In this document: positions 1-8,700 of the stretch, one piece after another | Layout of the letters: each line of letters starts with the position of its first letter | Numbering within the stretch: position 1 is the stretch's first letter | Assembly: GCF_000024965.1 (NCBI RefSeq) | Contig: NC_013530.1 | Location: 496,001 to 560,000, forward strand | Length of the DNA: 64,000 nucleotides | From: Xylanimonas cellulosilytica DSM 15894 | GTDB taxonomy: Bacteria > Actinomycetota > Actinomycetes > Actinomycetales > Cellulomonadaceae | Direction: 5' to 3' | Notes under the pieces: model-generated | Seen by the model: the letters and a program-made list of their open reading frames with translations, nothing else | What the model was told of the DNA's origin: nothing | Database searches by the model: none | Program-made: the position numbers and the translations under genes

Positions 1-49
1 GGTCGGTCGACGGGTCACCTGACCGGCTGCCGCGCAGGCCACGAGAGGG

Positions 50-109
50 ACGAGCGTCCCGGTATGTCTCGCTATCGGGGGTAGTAGCGGGACAGACCGG
101 GACGTTCGT
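50..109. repeat. Long imperfect palindrome, left copy flanking the sulfur operon
   Basis: Two 24-nt arms (50-73 and 86-109) pair with three mismatches around a 12-nt loop. The arms begin ACGAGCGTCCCGGT and end ACCGGGACGTTCGT. The same palindrome, nearly identical in sequence, recurs as a perfect hairpin at 5521-5582, so the two copies bracket the leader, ABC transporter and sulfatase genes. A related end sequence (GACGTTCGT) is also found in the tandem array at 47787-47990. It has no T-tract, so its role as a terminator is uncertain. Confidence 0.85.
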
Positions 110-185
110 CGTCGGGCAGCGCGGTTCTTCTTGACCAAAATGCGAGACAAAGCCGTTCACGGCTGGCACCGGCCCGCCGAGGCGC

Positions 186-197
186 TACCTTCGGACC
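186..197 (+). promoter_or_regulatory. -10 box of a leaderless promoter for the Cys leader ORF
   Basis: TACCTT (186-191) is followed by six bases and then the ATG at 198. With normal -10 spacing transcription would start at or next to the A of the ATG, giving a leaderless mRNA. No convincing -35 box is visible, which is common in actinobacterial promoters. The same TANNNT-N6-start layout precedes several other genes in this window. Confidence 0.6.
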
Positions 198-275
198 ATG
201 AGCCGGACGAACCACCGCGACACCGCACCGCTGTGCGCCGCGCGCTGCTGTCGTCCCTGTTGTTGTCGCCGCTGA
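198..275 (+). CDS. Polycysteine leader peptide (25 aa) of the sulfur operon
   Basis: A 25-codon ORF starts at ATG 198 and stops at TGA 273-275. It has six Cys codons at residues 13, 17, 18, 21, 22 and 23, and the peptide ends CCRPCCCRR. Such Cys density is not expected by chance in this 70%-plus GC coding background. Leaderless short ORFs ending in Cys runs are known in mycobacteria as cysteine-responsive attenuators of sulfur operons, and this one precedes a sulfonate/sulfate-ester transporter and a sulfatase. I infer that ribosome stalling at the Cys codons when cysteine is scarce raises downstream expression. A second Cys-rich leader precedes the other sulfur operon at 21865-21975. Confidence 0.8.
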   Translation: MSRTNHRDTAPLCAARCCRPCCCRR

Positions 276-464
276 GCCGCACCTGCCGCTGACGCCGCTC
301 TCACAACGGCACCCTCGACCGGCATCCTCGACCGGCATCGCAGGGCGTCCCGCCGTCGTCTGACCGCGCGCTCCTCCACCACCCGACACGCCCGTGGCCG
401 GCGTCGCCTCGTCGACCCCCGGCACGGGTCCCGCCGTCGTGCCTTCACTCCGAGAGGACCACCC
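276..464 (+). promoter_or_regulatory. Leader-to-operon spacer with candidate alternative hairpins
   Basis: This 189-nt spacer between the Cys leader and the permease holds no gene. It contains a direct duplication CTCGACCGGCATC near 313-340. Two mutually exclusive pairings are possible near the 3' end: GGCACG (421-426) with CGTGCC (438-443), or GGTCC (427-431) with GGACC (456-460). The second would occlude the Shine-Dalgarno GAGAGGA (452-458). This would fit an attenuator switch, but it is an inference from short stems in GC-rich sequence. Confidence 0.4.
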
Positions 465-1358
465 ATGTCTGCCCCGCCCGCTCCCGCGCCACCCGCGCGC
501 CCACCGCGTACCGACGGCGTCCCCGCCGACGGGTCGGTCCGCGTCGGCGTCGACGACCGGTTCCACCGGGCACCGTCTCGGCCCGCCGGGCTCCAGCGGG
601 TGACGCAGGTCGCCGGCCGCGCCATCGGTCCGCTGTTCGTGCTCGCACTGTGGTGGGTCGCCTCCGCGCAGGCGTGGGTCTCGCCCATCCTGCTCCCGGC
701 GCCCGGCACGGTCTGGGCCGCCGCCGTCGACCTCGTCAGCTCCGGCAAGCTCCAGGACAACCTGGGCGTGTCGCTCGGCCGAGCCATGACCGGCCTGGGG
801 ATCGGCCTCGTCGTCGGGGTCACGCTCGCGCTGCTCACCGGCCTGTCCAAGGTGGCCGAGCTGCTCGTCGACTCCAACGTCCAGATGGTGCGGTCGATGC
901 CGATCCTGGCGCTGCAGCCGCTGGTCATCGTCTGGTTCGGCATCGGCGAGCCCACCAAGATCCTGCTGGTCGCCCTCGCGGTCACCTTCCCCGTGTACAT
1001 CAACACCCACGCCGCGATCCGCGCCGTCGACGCGCGCTTCGTCGAGCTCGCCACCACCCGCGGCCTCGGTCGGCTCGCCCTCGTCCGCCACGTCGTGCTG
1101 CCCGGCGCGCTGCCCGGCTTCCTCACCGGTCTGCGGTTCGCGACGTCGATCTCCTGGCTCGTCCTCGTCGTCGCCGAGCAGATCAACGCCACCGCCGGCA
1201 TCGGGTACCTCATGACCCAGGCCCGCACCGTCGCACGCACCGACGTGATCATCGTCGGGCTGGTCGTCTACGCGCTGCTCGGCCTGCTCTCCGACACCAT
1301 CGTCCGGCTCGTCCAGAGGAAGGCACTGTCATGGTCATCGACGCTCCAGGCACGCTGA
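465..1358 (+). CDS. ABC transporter permease, sulfonate/sulfate-ester type (SsuC/TauC family)
   Basis: A 297-aa inner-membrane permease of an ABC importer. A Pro-rich cytoplasmic N-terminus of about 50 residues is followed by several hydrophobic segments. The EAA-type loop that docks on the ATPase is visible around residues 193-220 (VELATTRGLGRLALVRHVVL). The start at ATG 465 has a Shine-Dalgarno GAGAGGA seven bases upstream. It overlaps the ATPase gene by 28 nt, so the two are translationally coupled. Family members take up nitrate, sulfonate, taurine or sulfate esters. The Cys leader upstream and the sulfatase downstream favour an organosulfur substrate, but the exact one cannot be read from sequence. 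Confidence 0.9.
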   Translation: MSAPPAPAPPARPPRTDGVPADGSVRVGVDDRFHRAPSRPAGLQRVTQVAGRAIGPLFVLALWWVASAQAWVSPILLPAPGTVWAAAVDLVSSGKLQDNLGVSLGRAMTGLGIGLVVGVTLALLTGLSKVAELLVDSNVQMVRSMPILALQPLVIVWFGIGEPTKILLVALAVTFPVYINTHAAIRAVDARFVELATTRGLGRLALVRHVVLPGALPGFLTGLRFATSISWLVLVVAEQINATAGIGYLMTQARTVARTDVIIVGLVVYALLGLLSDTIVRLVQRKALSWSSTLQAR

Positions 1359-2095
1359 CACCGCCCGCCGGCGGGACGGCCGCCGTGCAGCAGCCGGTGG
1401 TCGTCGAGGCCCGCGGGATCACCCGCGCCTTCGACGGCCGCGGCGTGCTGCACGGCATCGACCTGACCGTGCGCCGTGGCGAGTTCGTCGCGCTGCTGGG
1501 CCGGTCGGGCTCGGGCAAGTCGACGCTGCTGCGCATCCTCGCGAAGCTCGACACCGAGGCCACCGGCACCATCAAGGTCCCGGCCCAGCCCGGCGTCGCG
1601 TTCCAGGACTCGCGCCTGCTGCCGTGGGCCCGCGTGCTGCCCAACGTGCTGCTCGGCCTGCGTGACGGCGACGCCCGCGAGCGGGCCCGCACCCTGCTCG
1701 ACGACGTCGGCCTGGGCGACCGGGCACGCGCCTGGCCGCGTCAGCTCTCCGGGGGCGAGCAGCAGCGCGTGGCGCTCGCCCGGGCGCTGGCCGGCGCCCC
1801 CGAGCTGCTGCTCATGGACGAGCCGTTCGGTGCGCTCGACGCGCTCACCCGCATCCGGATGCACCGCCTCCTGCGCGAGCTCGTCAGCCGCTACTCCCCG
1901 TCCGTCGTTCTCGTGACGCACGACGTCGACGAGGCCGTCCTGCTCGCGGACCGCGTCCTGGTGCTGACCGACGGCCGACTCTCCCTCGACGAGCAGATCG
2001 ACCTGCCCGTCGTGGGCCGCCGCTCGCACCCGGGCTTCGTCGCGCTGCGCTCACGTCTCCTCACCGAGCTGGGCGTCGGCGACGACGACCACTGA
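1331..2095 (+). CDS. ABC transporter ATP-binding protein (SsuB/TauB family)
   Basis: A 254-aa ATPase that powers the importer encoded beside it. Walker A GRSGSGKST is at residues 57-65, the Q-loop FQDSRLLPW at 91-99, the signature LSGGEQQR at 139-146, Walker B LLLMDEPFGALD near 159-170 and the switch His in THDVDEA at 197. All catalytic motifs are intact. The ATG at 1331 lies inside the end of the permease gene, and the motif-bearing frame is open from there. It closely resembles the ATPase of the second sulfur operon (18905-19780), sharing the SRLLPWARVL segment, which suggests two related uptake systems with different binding proteins. Confidence 0.92.
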   Translation: MVIDAPGTLTPPAGGTAAVQQPVVVEARGITRAFDGRGVLHGIDLTVRRGEFVALLGRSGSGKSTLLRILAKLDTEATGTIKVPAQPGVAFQDSRLLPWARVLPNVLLGLRDGDARERARTLLDDVGLGDRARAWPRQLSGGEQQRVALARALAGAPELLLMDEPFGALDALTRIRMHRLLRELVSRYSPSVVLVTHDVDEAVLLADRVLVLTDGRLSLDEQIDLPVVGRRSHPGFVALRSRLLTELGVGDDDH

Positions 2096-2151
2096 ACGCC
2101 CACCGCACACCCCCACCTCCGCACCTCCCCACGTCTGAGAGAGGCACTCCC

Positions 2152-3198
2152 ATGCCCACACACCACCGCCGCCACCGCACCGGCACCATCGCCACCGCTC
2201 TCGCCGCCCTCGCCGCCCTGACCCTGGCGGCCTGCTCCTCGGACGCCGGGGCCGCCACCCCGAACACGTCGGGCGCGGCCGACGCCTCCGACACGGGAAC
2301 AGGCGTCACCCTGCGCTTCGGCGAGCTCGGGTCCGCGCTGACCCAGCAGGCGCTGCTCGAGGCGGCCGGCGAGTTCGACGACCTGCCCTACGAGGTCGAG
2401 TACTCGCTGTTCCCGGCGGGCCCCGCCTTCATGGAGGCCGTCCCGTCCGGTGCCGTCGACCTGTCGATCCAGGCGGACACCCCGTCGATCTTCGCGCAGG
2501 TCGGGGGCATCCCGATCAAGGTGGTCGGCGTCCAGGCCTCCGTCAAGACGGGCGAGTCGTTCGTCGAGATCGTCGCCAACCCCGACTCCGGCATCACGTC
2601 CGTCGCGGACCTCAAGGGCAAGAAGGTCGCCGTCCTGCCCGCCACGATCCTGCAGTACACGGTGGTGCGCGCCCTGGAGGAGGCCGGGCTGTCCTACGAC
2701 GACATCACCCCCGTCGAGCTCCCCCTGACCGACGCGCCCGCCGCCCTCGCCAAGGGCGACGTCGACGCCGTCGCCTCCCTCGACCCCACCCTCGCGCAGC
2801 TCAAGGCGTCCGGCGCCGTCGTCGTCGGCACCGGGCTCGGCATCACCTCGGGCTACTCCTACGTCGTCGCCACGGACGCCGCGCTCGCCGACGCCGCGAA
2901 GAGCGAGGCGATCGCCGACTACCTCGGCCGCCTCGGCCGCGCCGAGGAGTGGGCCGTCGCGCACGGCGACGAGTGGGCCGCCATCAGCTCCGAGCTGACC
3001 GGCCTGCCCGTCGAGCTCGCCCAGGCCGCCCAGGAACGCTCCGCGGCCGGCTGGGTCGCCATCGACGACCAGGTCATCGCCCTCCAGCAGGAGCAGGCCG
3101 ACGCCTACACCGCGCTCGGGCTGATCCAGACCCCGCTCGACGTCTCGGCCTACTACGACGACCGCTTCAACGACGTCCTGACCGGAGGCACCAAGTGA
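2152..3198 (+). CDS. ABC transporter substrate-binding lipoprotein (SsuA/TauA family)
   Basis: A 348-aa extracytoplasmic solute-binding protein. A Lys/Arg-poor, Arg/His-rich start and hydrophobic stretch lead to a lipobox ending at Cys28 (TLAACSS), so it should be lipid-anchored outside the membrane. The body has the NMT1/aliphatic sulfonate-binding pattern, including the SVADLKGKKVAV segment near residue 150. A Shine-Dalgarno GAGAGAGG precedes the ATG. The last codon and stop overlap the sulfatase start (GTGA). It delivers the ligand to the permease-ATPase pair upstream; taurine, aliphatic or aromatic sulfonates and sulfate esters are all possible ligands. Confidence 0.88.
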   Translation: MPTHHRRHRTGTIATALAALAALTLAACSSDAGAATPNTSGAADASDTGTGVTLRFGELGSALTQQALLEAAGEFDDLPYEVEYSLFPAGPAFMEAVPSGAVDLSIQADTPSIFAQVGGIPIKVVGVQASVKTGESFVEIVANPDSGITSVADLKGKKVAVLPATILQYTVVRALEEAGLSYDDITPVELPLTDAPAALAKGDVDAVASLDPTLAQLKASGAVVVGTGLGITSGYSYVVATDAALADAAKSEAIADYLGRLGRAEEWAVAHGDEWAAISSELTGLPVELAQAAQERSAAGWVAIDDQVIALQQEQADAYTALGLIQTPLDVSAYYDDRFNDVLTGGTK

Positions 3199-5513
3199 CC
3201 GCGCAGCACCCCGACGTCCCCGCCCACGCCCGCGGCTACGACCGGTTCCCCGGCCGGATCGGCACCACCGCCCGCGAGTCGACCCGCGCGTGGCCCCGCC
3301 CGAAGGGCGCCCGGCCCGGCACCCCCAACGTCGTCGTCGTCATCCTCGACGACATGGGGTACTCCGACGTCGCCCCGTACGGCTCCGAGATCCCGACGCC
3401 GCACCTCACGGCGCTCGCGGAGCGCGGCTACCGGCTGACGAACTACCACACCACGCCGGTCTGCTCGCCGGCGCGGGCCGCGATCCTCACCGGGCTCAAC
3501 CCGCACCGGGCCGGGTTCGCGTCGGTGGCGAACTCCGACCCGGGGTTCCCCAACCTGCGCCTGGAGATCGACCAGGACGTCGCGACCCTGCCCGAGTCGC
3601 TGCGCGCGGCCGGGTACGCCACCTACGCGTTCGGCAAGTGGCACCTCACACGCGACGCGCTCATGCACGACGGCGCCGACAAGTCGTCGTGGCCGCTCCA
3701 GCGCGGCTTCGACCACTTCTACGGCACGCTCGAGGGCCTCAACTCGTTCTTCCACCCCAACCAGCTCGTGCGCGACAACACCCCCGTCGACCGCGACGAC
3801 TGGCCGGCGGACTACTACCTGACCGACGACCTCACCGACGACGCGATCTCCCAGCTCGCGACGCTGCGTGCCCAGGAGCCCGACAAGCCGTTCTTCCTGT
3901 ACTTCGCGCACCACGCGATGCACGGGCCGCTCGGCGCGAAGGCCGAGGACATCGCCGCCCAGCGCGGCGCGTACGCGGCGGGCTGGGACGAGGTCCGCCG
4001 CGCCCGGCACGCCCGACAGCTCGAGCTGGGGCTGTTCCCGCCGCAGACGCCGCTGCCGCCGTCGGCCACCGAGCCGGGCTTCGACGTCCCCGCCTGGGAC
4101 GGCCTCGACGCCGACACGCAGGACCTCTACGCGCGGTACATGGAGGTCTACGCGGCGATGGTCGCCAACGTCGACGAGAACCTGGGCCGCCTGCTGGGCG
4201 TCATCGAGGACCTCGGCGAGCTGGACAACACGATCGTCGTCTTCACCTCGGACAACGGCGGCACCGCGGAGGGTGGCCCCGAGGGCACGCGCTCGTACTT
4301 CTCGCGCTTCGTGCACGTCGCGGGCCTGCCGCAGGACTGGGAGGCCGACGTCGCCCGCGACCGCGACGTCATCGGCACCCCGCGTTCGATGGTCCACTAC
4401 CCGCGCGGCTGGGGTCAGGTGTCCAACACCCCGTTCCGGTTCTACAAGGGCCAGACCCACGCCGGCGGGGTGCGCGTGCCGTTCCTCGTCTCCTGGCCGG
4501 CCGGCCTGCCCAAGGCCGCCGACGACGACGGGCTGCGACGCCAGTACCAGTACGTCACCGACCTGACGCCCACCCTGCTCGACCTCGTCGGCGTCGAGCG
4601 CCTGGCCACCCGCCAGGGCCTGCCGACGCAGGAGATCGACGGCGTCTCGCTGCGCCCCGTGCTGGCGGAGCCCGCCGCCGCCTCGACCCACCCCGAGCAG
4701 TACGCCGAGTTCGGCGGGTCGCGGGGCTTCTACCGGGACGGCTGGAAGCTCGTCTCGCTCCACACGCCCGGCCGGTCGATCACCGCGCCGCAGTGGGAGC
4801 TCTACCACGTGGACGAGGACCCCAACGAGCTCGTCGACCTCGCGGCCAAGGAGCCCGAGCGCGTCGCGGAGCTCTCGGCAGCGTGGGAGGACGCCGCCTG
4901 GCGCAACACGGTGTTCCCGCTCGGTGCGGCGTTCGCCCCGGGCCGGCGCCCGGCCGAGAAGGCGCTCGAACGACCCGTGCGGCTGCTGCCGTCCACGCGG
5001 CGGCTGGAGCGCTACCGGTCGTCGAAGCTGACGTCGCTGCGCTCGTTCGAGGTGCTGGCCGAGGTGCTCGAGCCCGGCGAGGGCGTGCTGGTCGCGCACG
5101 GCGACCAGGGCGGCGGCTACGCGCTGTACGTCGAGGAGGGCGTGCTGCACCTGGCGTTCAACGAGTACGGCCGCCTGCACGAGGCGCCGCTCGGCGCCTT
5201 CACCACGGGGGAGGTCCGCGCATCGTTCACGTGGCTCCCCGAGTTCCGGTGGCGCATCGAGGTCACGGTCGACGGCGAGGCCCGCGGCGGCCTCGACTCC
5301 GTGGCGATGCTCCTGGGGATGGCCCCGTTCAGCGGCATCGACGTCGGCGTGAACCGTGGCGGCCCCGTCCACTGGGGCGTGTACGAGCGGCACGGGTCGT
5401 TCCGGTTCACCGGCCGGCTGGCCGCCGTGACGTACGAGCCCGGCGAGCACGCCGCCTACGACGTCGCGCAGGTCGCGGCCGTCGAGGAGGACGTGGCGGA
5501 GTACTACGACTGA
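3195..5513 (+). CDS. Arylsulfatase-type sulfatase, cysteine class (formylglycine enzyme)
   Basis: A 772-aa sulfatase that would hydrolyse sulfate esters to release sulfate. The maturation motif CSPAR is at residues 90-94, so Cys90 should be converted to formylglycine by an enzyme not encoded here. Metal ligands sit in LDDMGYSD (51-58) and FTSDNGG, and the GKWHL motif is present. The GTG start overlaps the stop of the binding-protein gene by 4 nt. At 772 aa it is longer than a minimal sulfatase; residues from about 570 form a beta-rich C-terminal extension. No signal peptide is visible, so it probably acts in the cytoplasm on imported sulfate esters. The layout is analogous to the ats sulfate-ester clusters of pseudomonads. 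Confidence 0.92.
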   Translation: MTAQHPDVPAHARGYDRFPGRIGTTARESTRAWPRPKGARPGTPNVVVVILDDMGYSDVAPYGSEIPTPHLTALAERGYRLTNYHTTPVCSPARAAILTGLNPHRAGFASVANSDPGFPNLRLEIDQDVATLPESLRAAGYATYAFGKWHLTRDALMHDGADKSSWPLQRGFDHFYGTLEGLNSFFHPNQLVRDNTPVDRDDWPADYYLTDDLTDDAISQLATLRAQEPDKPFFLYFAHHAMHGPLGAKAEDIAAQRGAYAAGWDEVRRARHARQLELGLFPPQTPLPPSATEPGFDVPAWDGLDADTQDLYARYMEVYAAMVANVDENLGRLLGVIEDLGELDNTIVVFTSDNGGTAEGGPEGTRSYFSRFVHVAGLPQDWEADVARDRDVIGTPRSMVHYPRGWGQVSNTPFRFYKGQTHAGGVRVPFLVSWPAGLPKAADDDGLRRQYQYVTDLTPTLLDLVGVERLATRQGLPTQEIDGVSLRPVLAEPAAASTHPEQYAEFGGSRGFYRDGWKLVSLHTPGRSITAPQWELYHVDEDPNELVDLAAKEPERVAELSAAWEDAAWRNTVFPLGAAFAPGRRPAEKALERPVRLLPSTRRLERYRSSKLTSLRSFEVLAEVLEPGEGVLVAHGDQGGGYALYVEEGVLHLAFNEYGRLHEAPLGAFTTGEVRASFTWLPEFRWRIEVTVDGEARGGLDSVAMLLGMAPFSGIDVGVNRGGPVHWGVYERHGSFRFTGRLAAVTYEPGEHAAYDVAQVAAVEEDVAEYYD

Positions 5514-5520
5514 GTGAAGT

Positions 5521-5582
5521 GACGAACGTCCCGGTCTGTTCCGCCATCGAACGCGGTAGCGGAACAGACCGGGACGTTCGTC
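5521..5582. repeat. Perfect 24-bp-arm palindrome, right copy flanking the sulfur operon
   Basis: The arms 5521-5544 and 5559-5582 pair perfectly around a 14-nt loop. The left arm begins GACGAACGTCCCGGTCTG. It starts seven bases after the sulfatase stop codon, so it probably also ends the transcript, although no T-tract follows. It is nearly identical to the palindrome at 50-109 on the other side of the operon. Confidence 0.9.
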
Positions 5583-5643
5583 GTATGGGTAGTTCTGCCC
5601 ATCCGTTCCGCGAGACCGATGCCCCGATTTGGCGCAGATTGTC

Positions 5644-5649
5644 TATCCT
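5644..5649 (+). promoter_or_regulatory. Candidate -10 box for the giant Ig/FN3 protein gene
   Basis: TATCCT lies about 70 bases upstream of the GTG start at 5719. No clear -35 box is at the right distance. A small hairpin, ATGGG/CCCAT around 5585-5602, lies just upstream. Support is weak. Confidence 0.3.
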
Positions 5650-5718
5650 GTCGTCGCGCCGGGCAACGGTTGTCGATCAGGGCACCATCGGGCCAGCGTC
5701 CTCATGTCAGGGAGAACT

Positions 5719-8700
5719 GTGGGCCTCTTGTCACGACTTCGCGCCAACCACCGCAAGGCCGTCTCGACCGGAACCGTGTTCGCGCTGGCCGCCGGGCTGG
5801 TGACCGCCGCGGTGCTGACCGACGGCGAAGCCAGCGCTGACCTGCAGCTCAACGACGCCGGGGTCTGGGTCACGAACCAGTCCTCAGGGCTGGTCGGCCG
5901 GTTCAACACGAGCGCCGGAACCCTGGACGGCACCCTCCTCGCGGGCTCCGCCGCGTTCGACGTCGACCAGCAGGCCCGCTACGTGCTGGTGGCCGACGAC
6001 GGGTCGTCGACCGCCAGCGCCGTCGACGTCGCGCGGCTCGAGTTCTCCTCCACCACCAAGGTTCCCGCGGGCGCACGGCTCGCGATGGGCGGCGGCGTCG
6101 TCGCCGTCGTCGACGACGAGTCCGGCTCGCTGTGGGTCACGACCCTCGACGGGCTGCCCGGGCTGGACCCCGCGAAGACCGACCCGACCGCCGAGCTCGA
6201 CGGCGCGGCCGAGGTGGTGGTCTCGGAGACCGGGGTGGTGCACGCCGTGGTCCCCGACCGGGACGTGCTGTGGACGGTGAAGCCGGGTGCGGACCCCGAG
6301 ACGAAGACGCTCGACCTCATGCAACGGGGCGACGACGTCGTGCTCACGACGGTGGGGGACGACGCCGTGGTGCTCGACCGCACCCGGGGCCGGCTGCGCC
6401 TGCCCGGCGGTGACACGGTCGAGGTCGTGAACGCGCAGGGCGCGCAGCTCCAGCAGCCCGGGCCCGAGGCCGACACGGTCGTCTACGCGACGTCGTCGGC
6501 ACTCGTCGAACAGCCGCTGCGCGGCGGGGACGCGACCCTGCGGCAGGCCTCGGGCATGCCGGCGGCGCCCGTGCGGGTGGCGGGCTGCCTCTACGGGGCG
6601 TGGTCCGGCACGGGCCAGATCCTGCGCGACTGCGAAGGCACGGACCGGGACGTCGACGACGCGCTCGAGGACCTCGACCAGACGGCCGTCCTGCGGTACC
6701 GCGTCAACCGCGACGCCGTCGTGCTGAACGACCTCGCGGCCGGGACCGTGTGGATCGCGATGGACCAGTTCGAGCGGGTCGACGACTGGGAGACCACGCA
6801 GCCCGACGAGGGCGAGCAGGACGGCACGAGCCCCGACAAGACCACCCCCGAGATGGTCGACAGCACGGTGGTCGACCGGGAGAAGCAGACCCCGCCCACG
6901 GCGCAGGACGACGAGTTCGGCGTCCGCCCGGGCCGCGCCACCGTGCTCGACGTGCTGTCGAACGACATGGACCGTGACGGCGACGTCATCACCGCGACCC
7001 GCACCGGCGACCAGCCCGCCCCGATCACCATCGAGGAGGTGCTCGACGGCGCCGCCCTACAGGCCGTGGTGCCCGAGGACGCCACCGGCACCGTCCAGTT
7101 CCCCTACACGGTGTCCGACGGGCGTGGCGGCACCGACGACGCGCAGGTCTCGCTGCGCGTGGTGCCCTGGGGGGAGAACGCCGACCCGTTCCAGCTCGGC
7201 GAGCCCGTGCTCCGCGTCCAGAAGGGCGGCCGGGGTGCGATCCGCGTGCTGCCCTACTTCCGCGACCCCGACGGCGACGACATCTACCTGGCCACGGCCT
7301 CGGTGTCGGTGGACGGCGACGAGGCGCGCGCCTACCCGGACGGCCTCGTCGAGTTCCGTGACGGCGGGTCTGCGACCGGCCGCAAGAACGTCACCGTCAC
7401 GGTGGGTGACGGCCACGGCGGTGTCGTCGAGGGCACGCTGTGGGTCGACGTCATCAACTCCCAGGAACCGCCGGTCGCGGTCGGGGACCACGTCGCGGTG
7501 CTGGCCGGTCAGCCGGTCACGGTCGAGCCGCTGGCGAACGACTCGGACCCGAACGGCGACTCCATCCGCCTCGTGAGCGTGAGCGAGGCCGCGCCCGCGC
7601 AGATCACGCCCAACTACGACGCGGGCACGTTCTCGTTCCTGGCACGGGACCCGGGCTCGTACGACGTGCTCTACCAGGTGTCGGACGGCCCGTCGACCAC
7701 CACGGGCGTGGTCCGCGTGGACGTCCGCGCCCCGGACGCCGCGAGCGGCGCCCCCGTCGTCGTCTCCGACACGGTGATGCTCTCGGCCGGTGGCACCGCC
7801 CTGGTCGACGTGCTCGCGAACGACACCGACCCTGCGGGCGGGGTGCTCGTGGTGCAGTCCTTCGAGGTGCCCGACGACGCGGGCCTCAGCGTCACGGTGC
7901 TCGCCCACCAGGTGCTGCGCATCTCCGAGTCGCGGCGCCTGGCCGAGTCCGTGGTGATCCGGTACACGGTGTCCAACGGCACCCAGGTCGCCACCGGCGA
8001 GGTGCGCGTCCTGCCCGTGCCCGCCCCCGATCGGCTCCAGCCGCCGAACGCCGAGCCCGACGAGGTCACGGTGCGCGTCGGCGACTACGTGACCATCGAC
8101 GCGCTGGCCAACGACACCCACCCCGACGGGCTGGAGCTCACGATCGCCGACGACCTCGAGCAGGGCGTCGACCCGGAGCAGGGCGAGATCTTCGTCTCGG
8201 AGGGCATGCTCCGCTTCCGTGCCGAGGCGCAGGAGGGCACCGCGTACGCCATCTACAAGGTGCGCGACCCGAACGGGCAGGAGGACTCCGCCCAGGTCAC
8301 GATCCACATCCGCGGCGGTGACGACAACCAGGCGCCCACCCCGCCCGACGTCGCGGCGCGCGTCATCACCGGCGGCGTCGTGCGGGTGCGCATCCCGCTG
8401 GACGGCATCGACCCGGACGGCGACTCCGTCCAGCTCGTCAACATCGTCGCCCCGCCCGCGCTGGGCATCGCCGAGATCGTCGACGGCCGGTTCATCGACT
8501 TCCAGGCCACGCGCGGCGCGATCGGGCAGGACACGCTCACGTACTCGGTGGTCGACGCACGCGGCGCGAAGGCGCAGGGCGTCGTCCGGATCGGCATCGC
8601 CCCGCCCGCCACGACGAACCACGCCCCGATCGCCGAGGACGACGTGGTGTGGGCGCGGCCCGGACGCACCGTCTCCGCGGCGCCGCTGGGCAACGACTCC

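Noticed and set aside
131-136. TTGACC as the -35 box of the Cys leader promoter
   Set aside because: It lies about 50 bases from the -10 box TACCTT, far beyond the normal 16-19 base spacing.
3153-5450. A 765-codon minus-strand frame opposite the sulfatase gene
   Set aside because: The composition is typical of an antisense shadow frame, and the plus-strand sulfatase has intact catalytic motifs.
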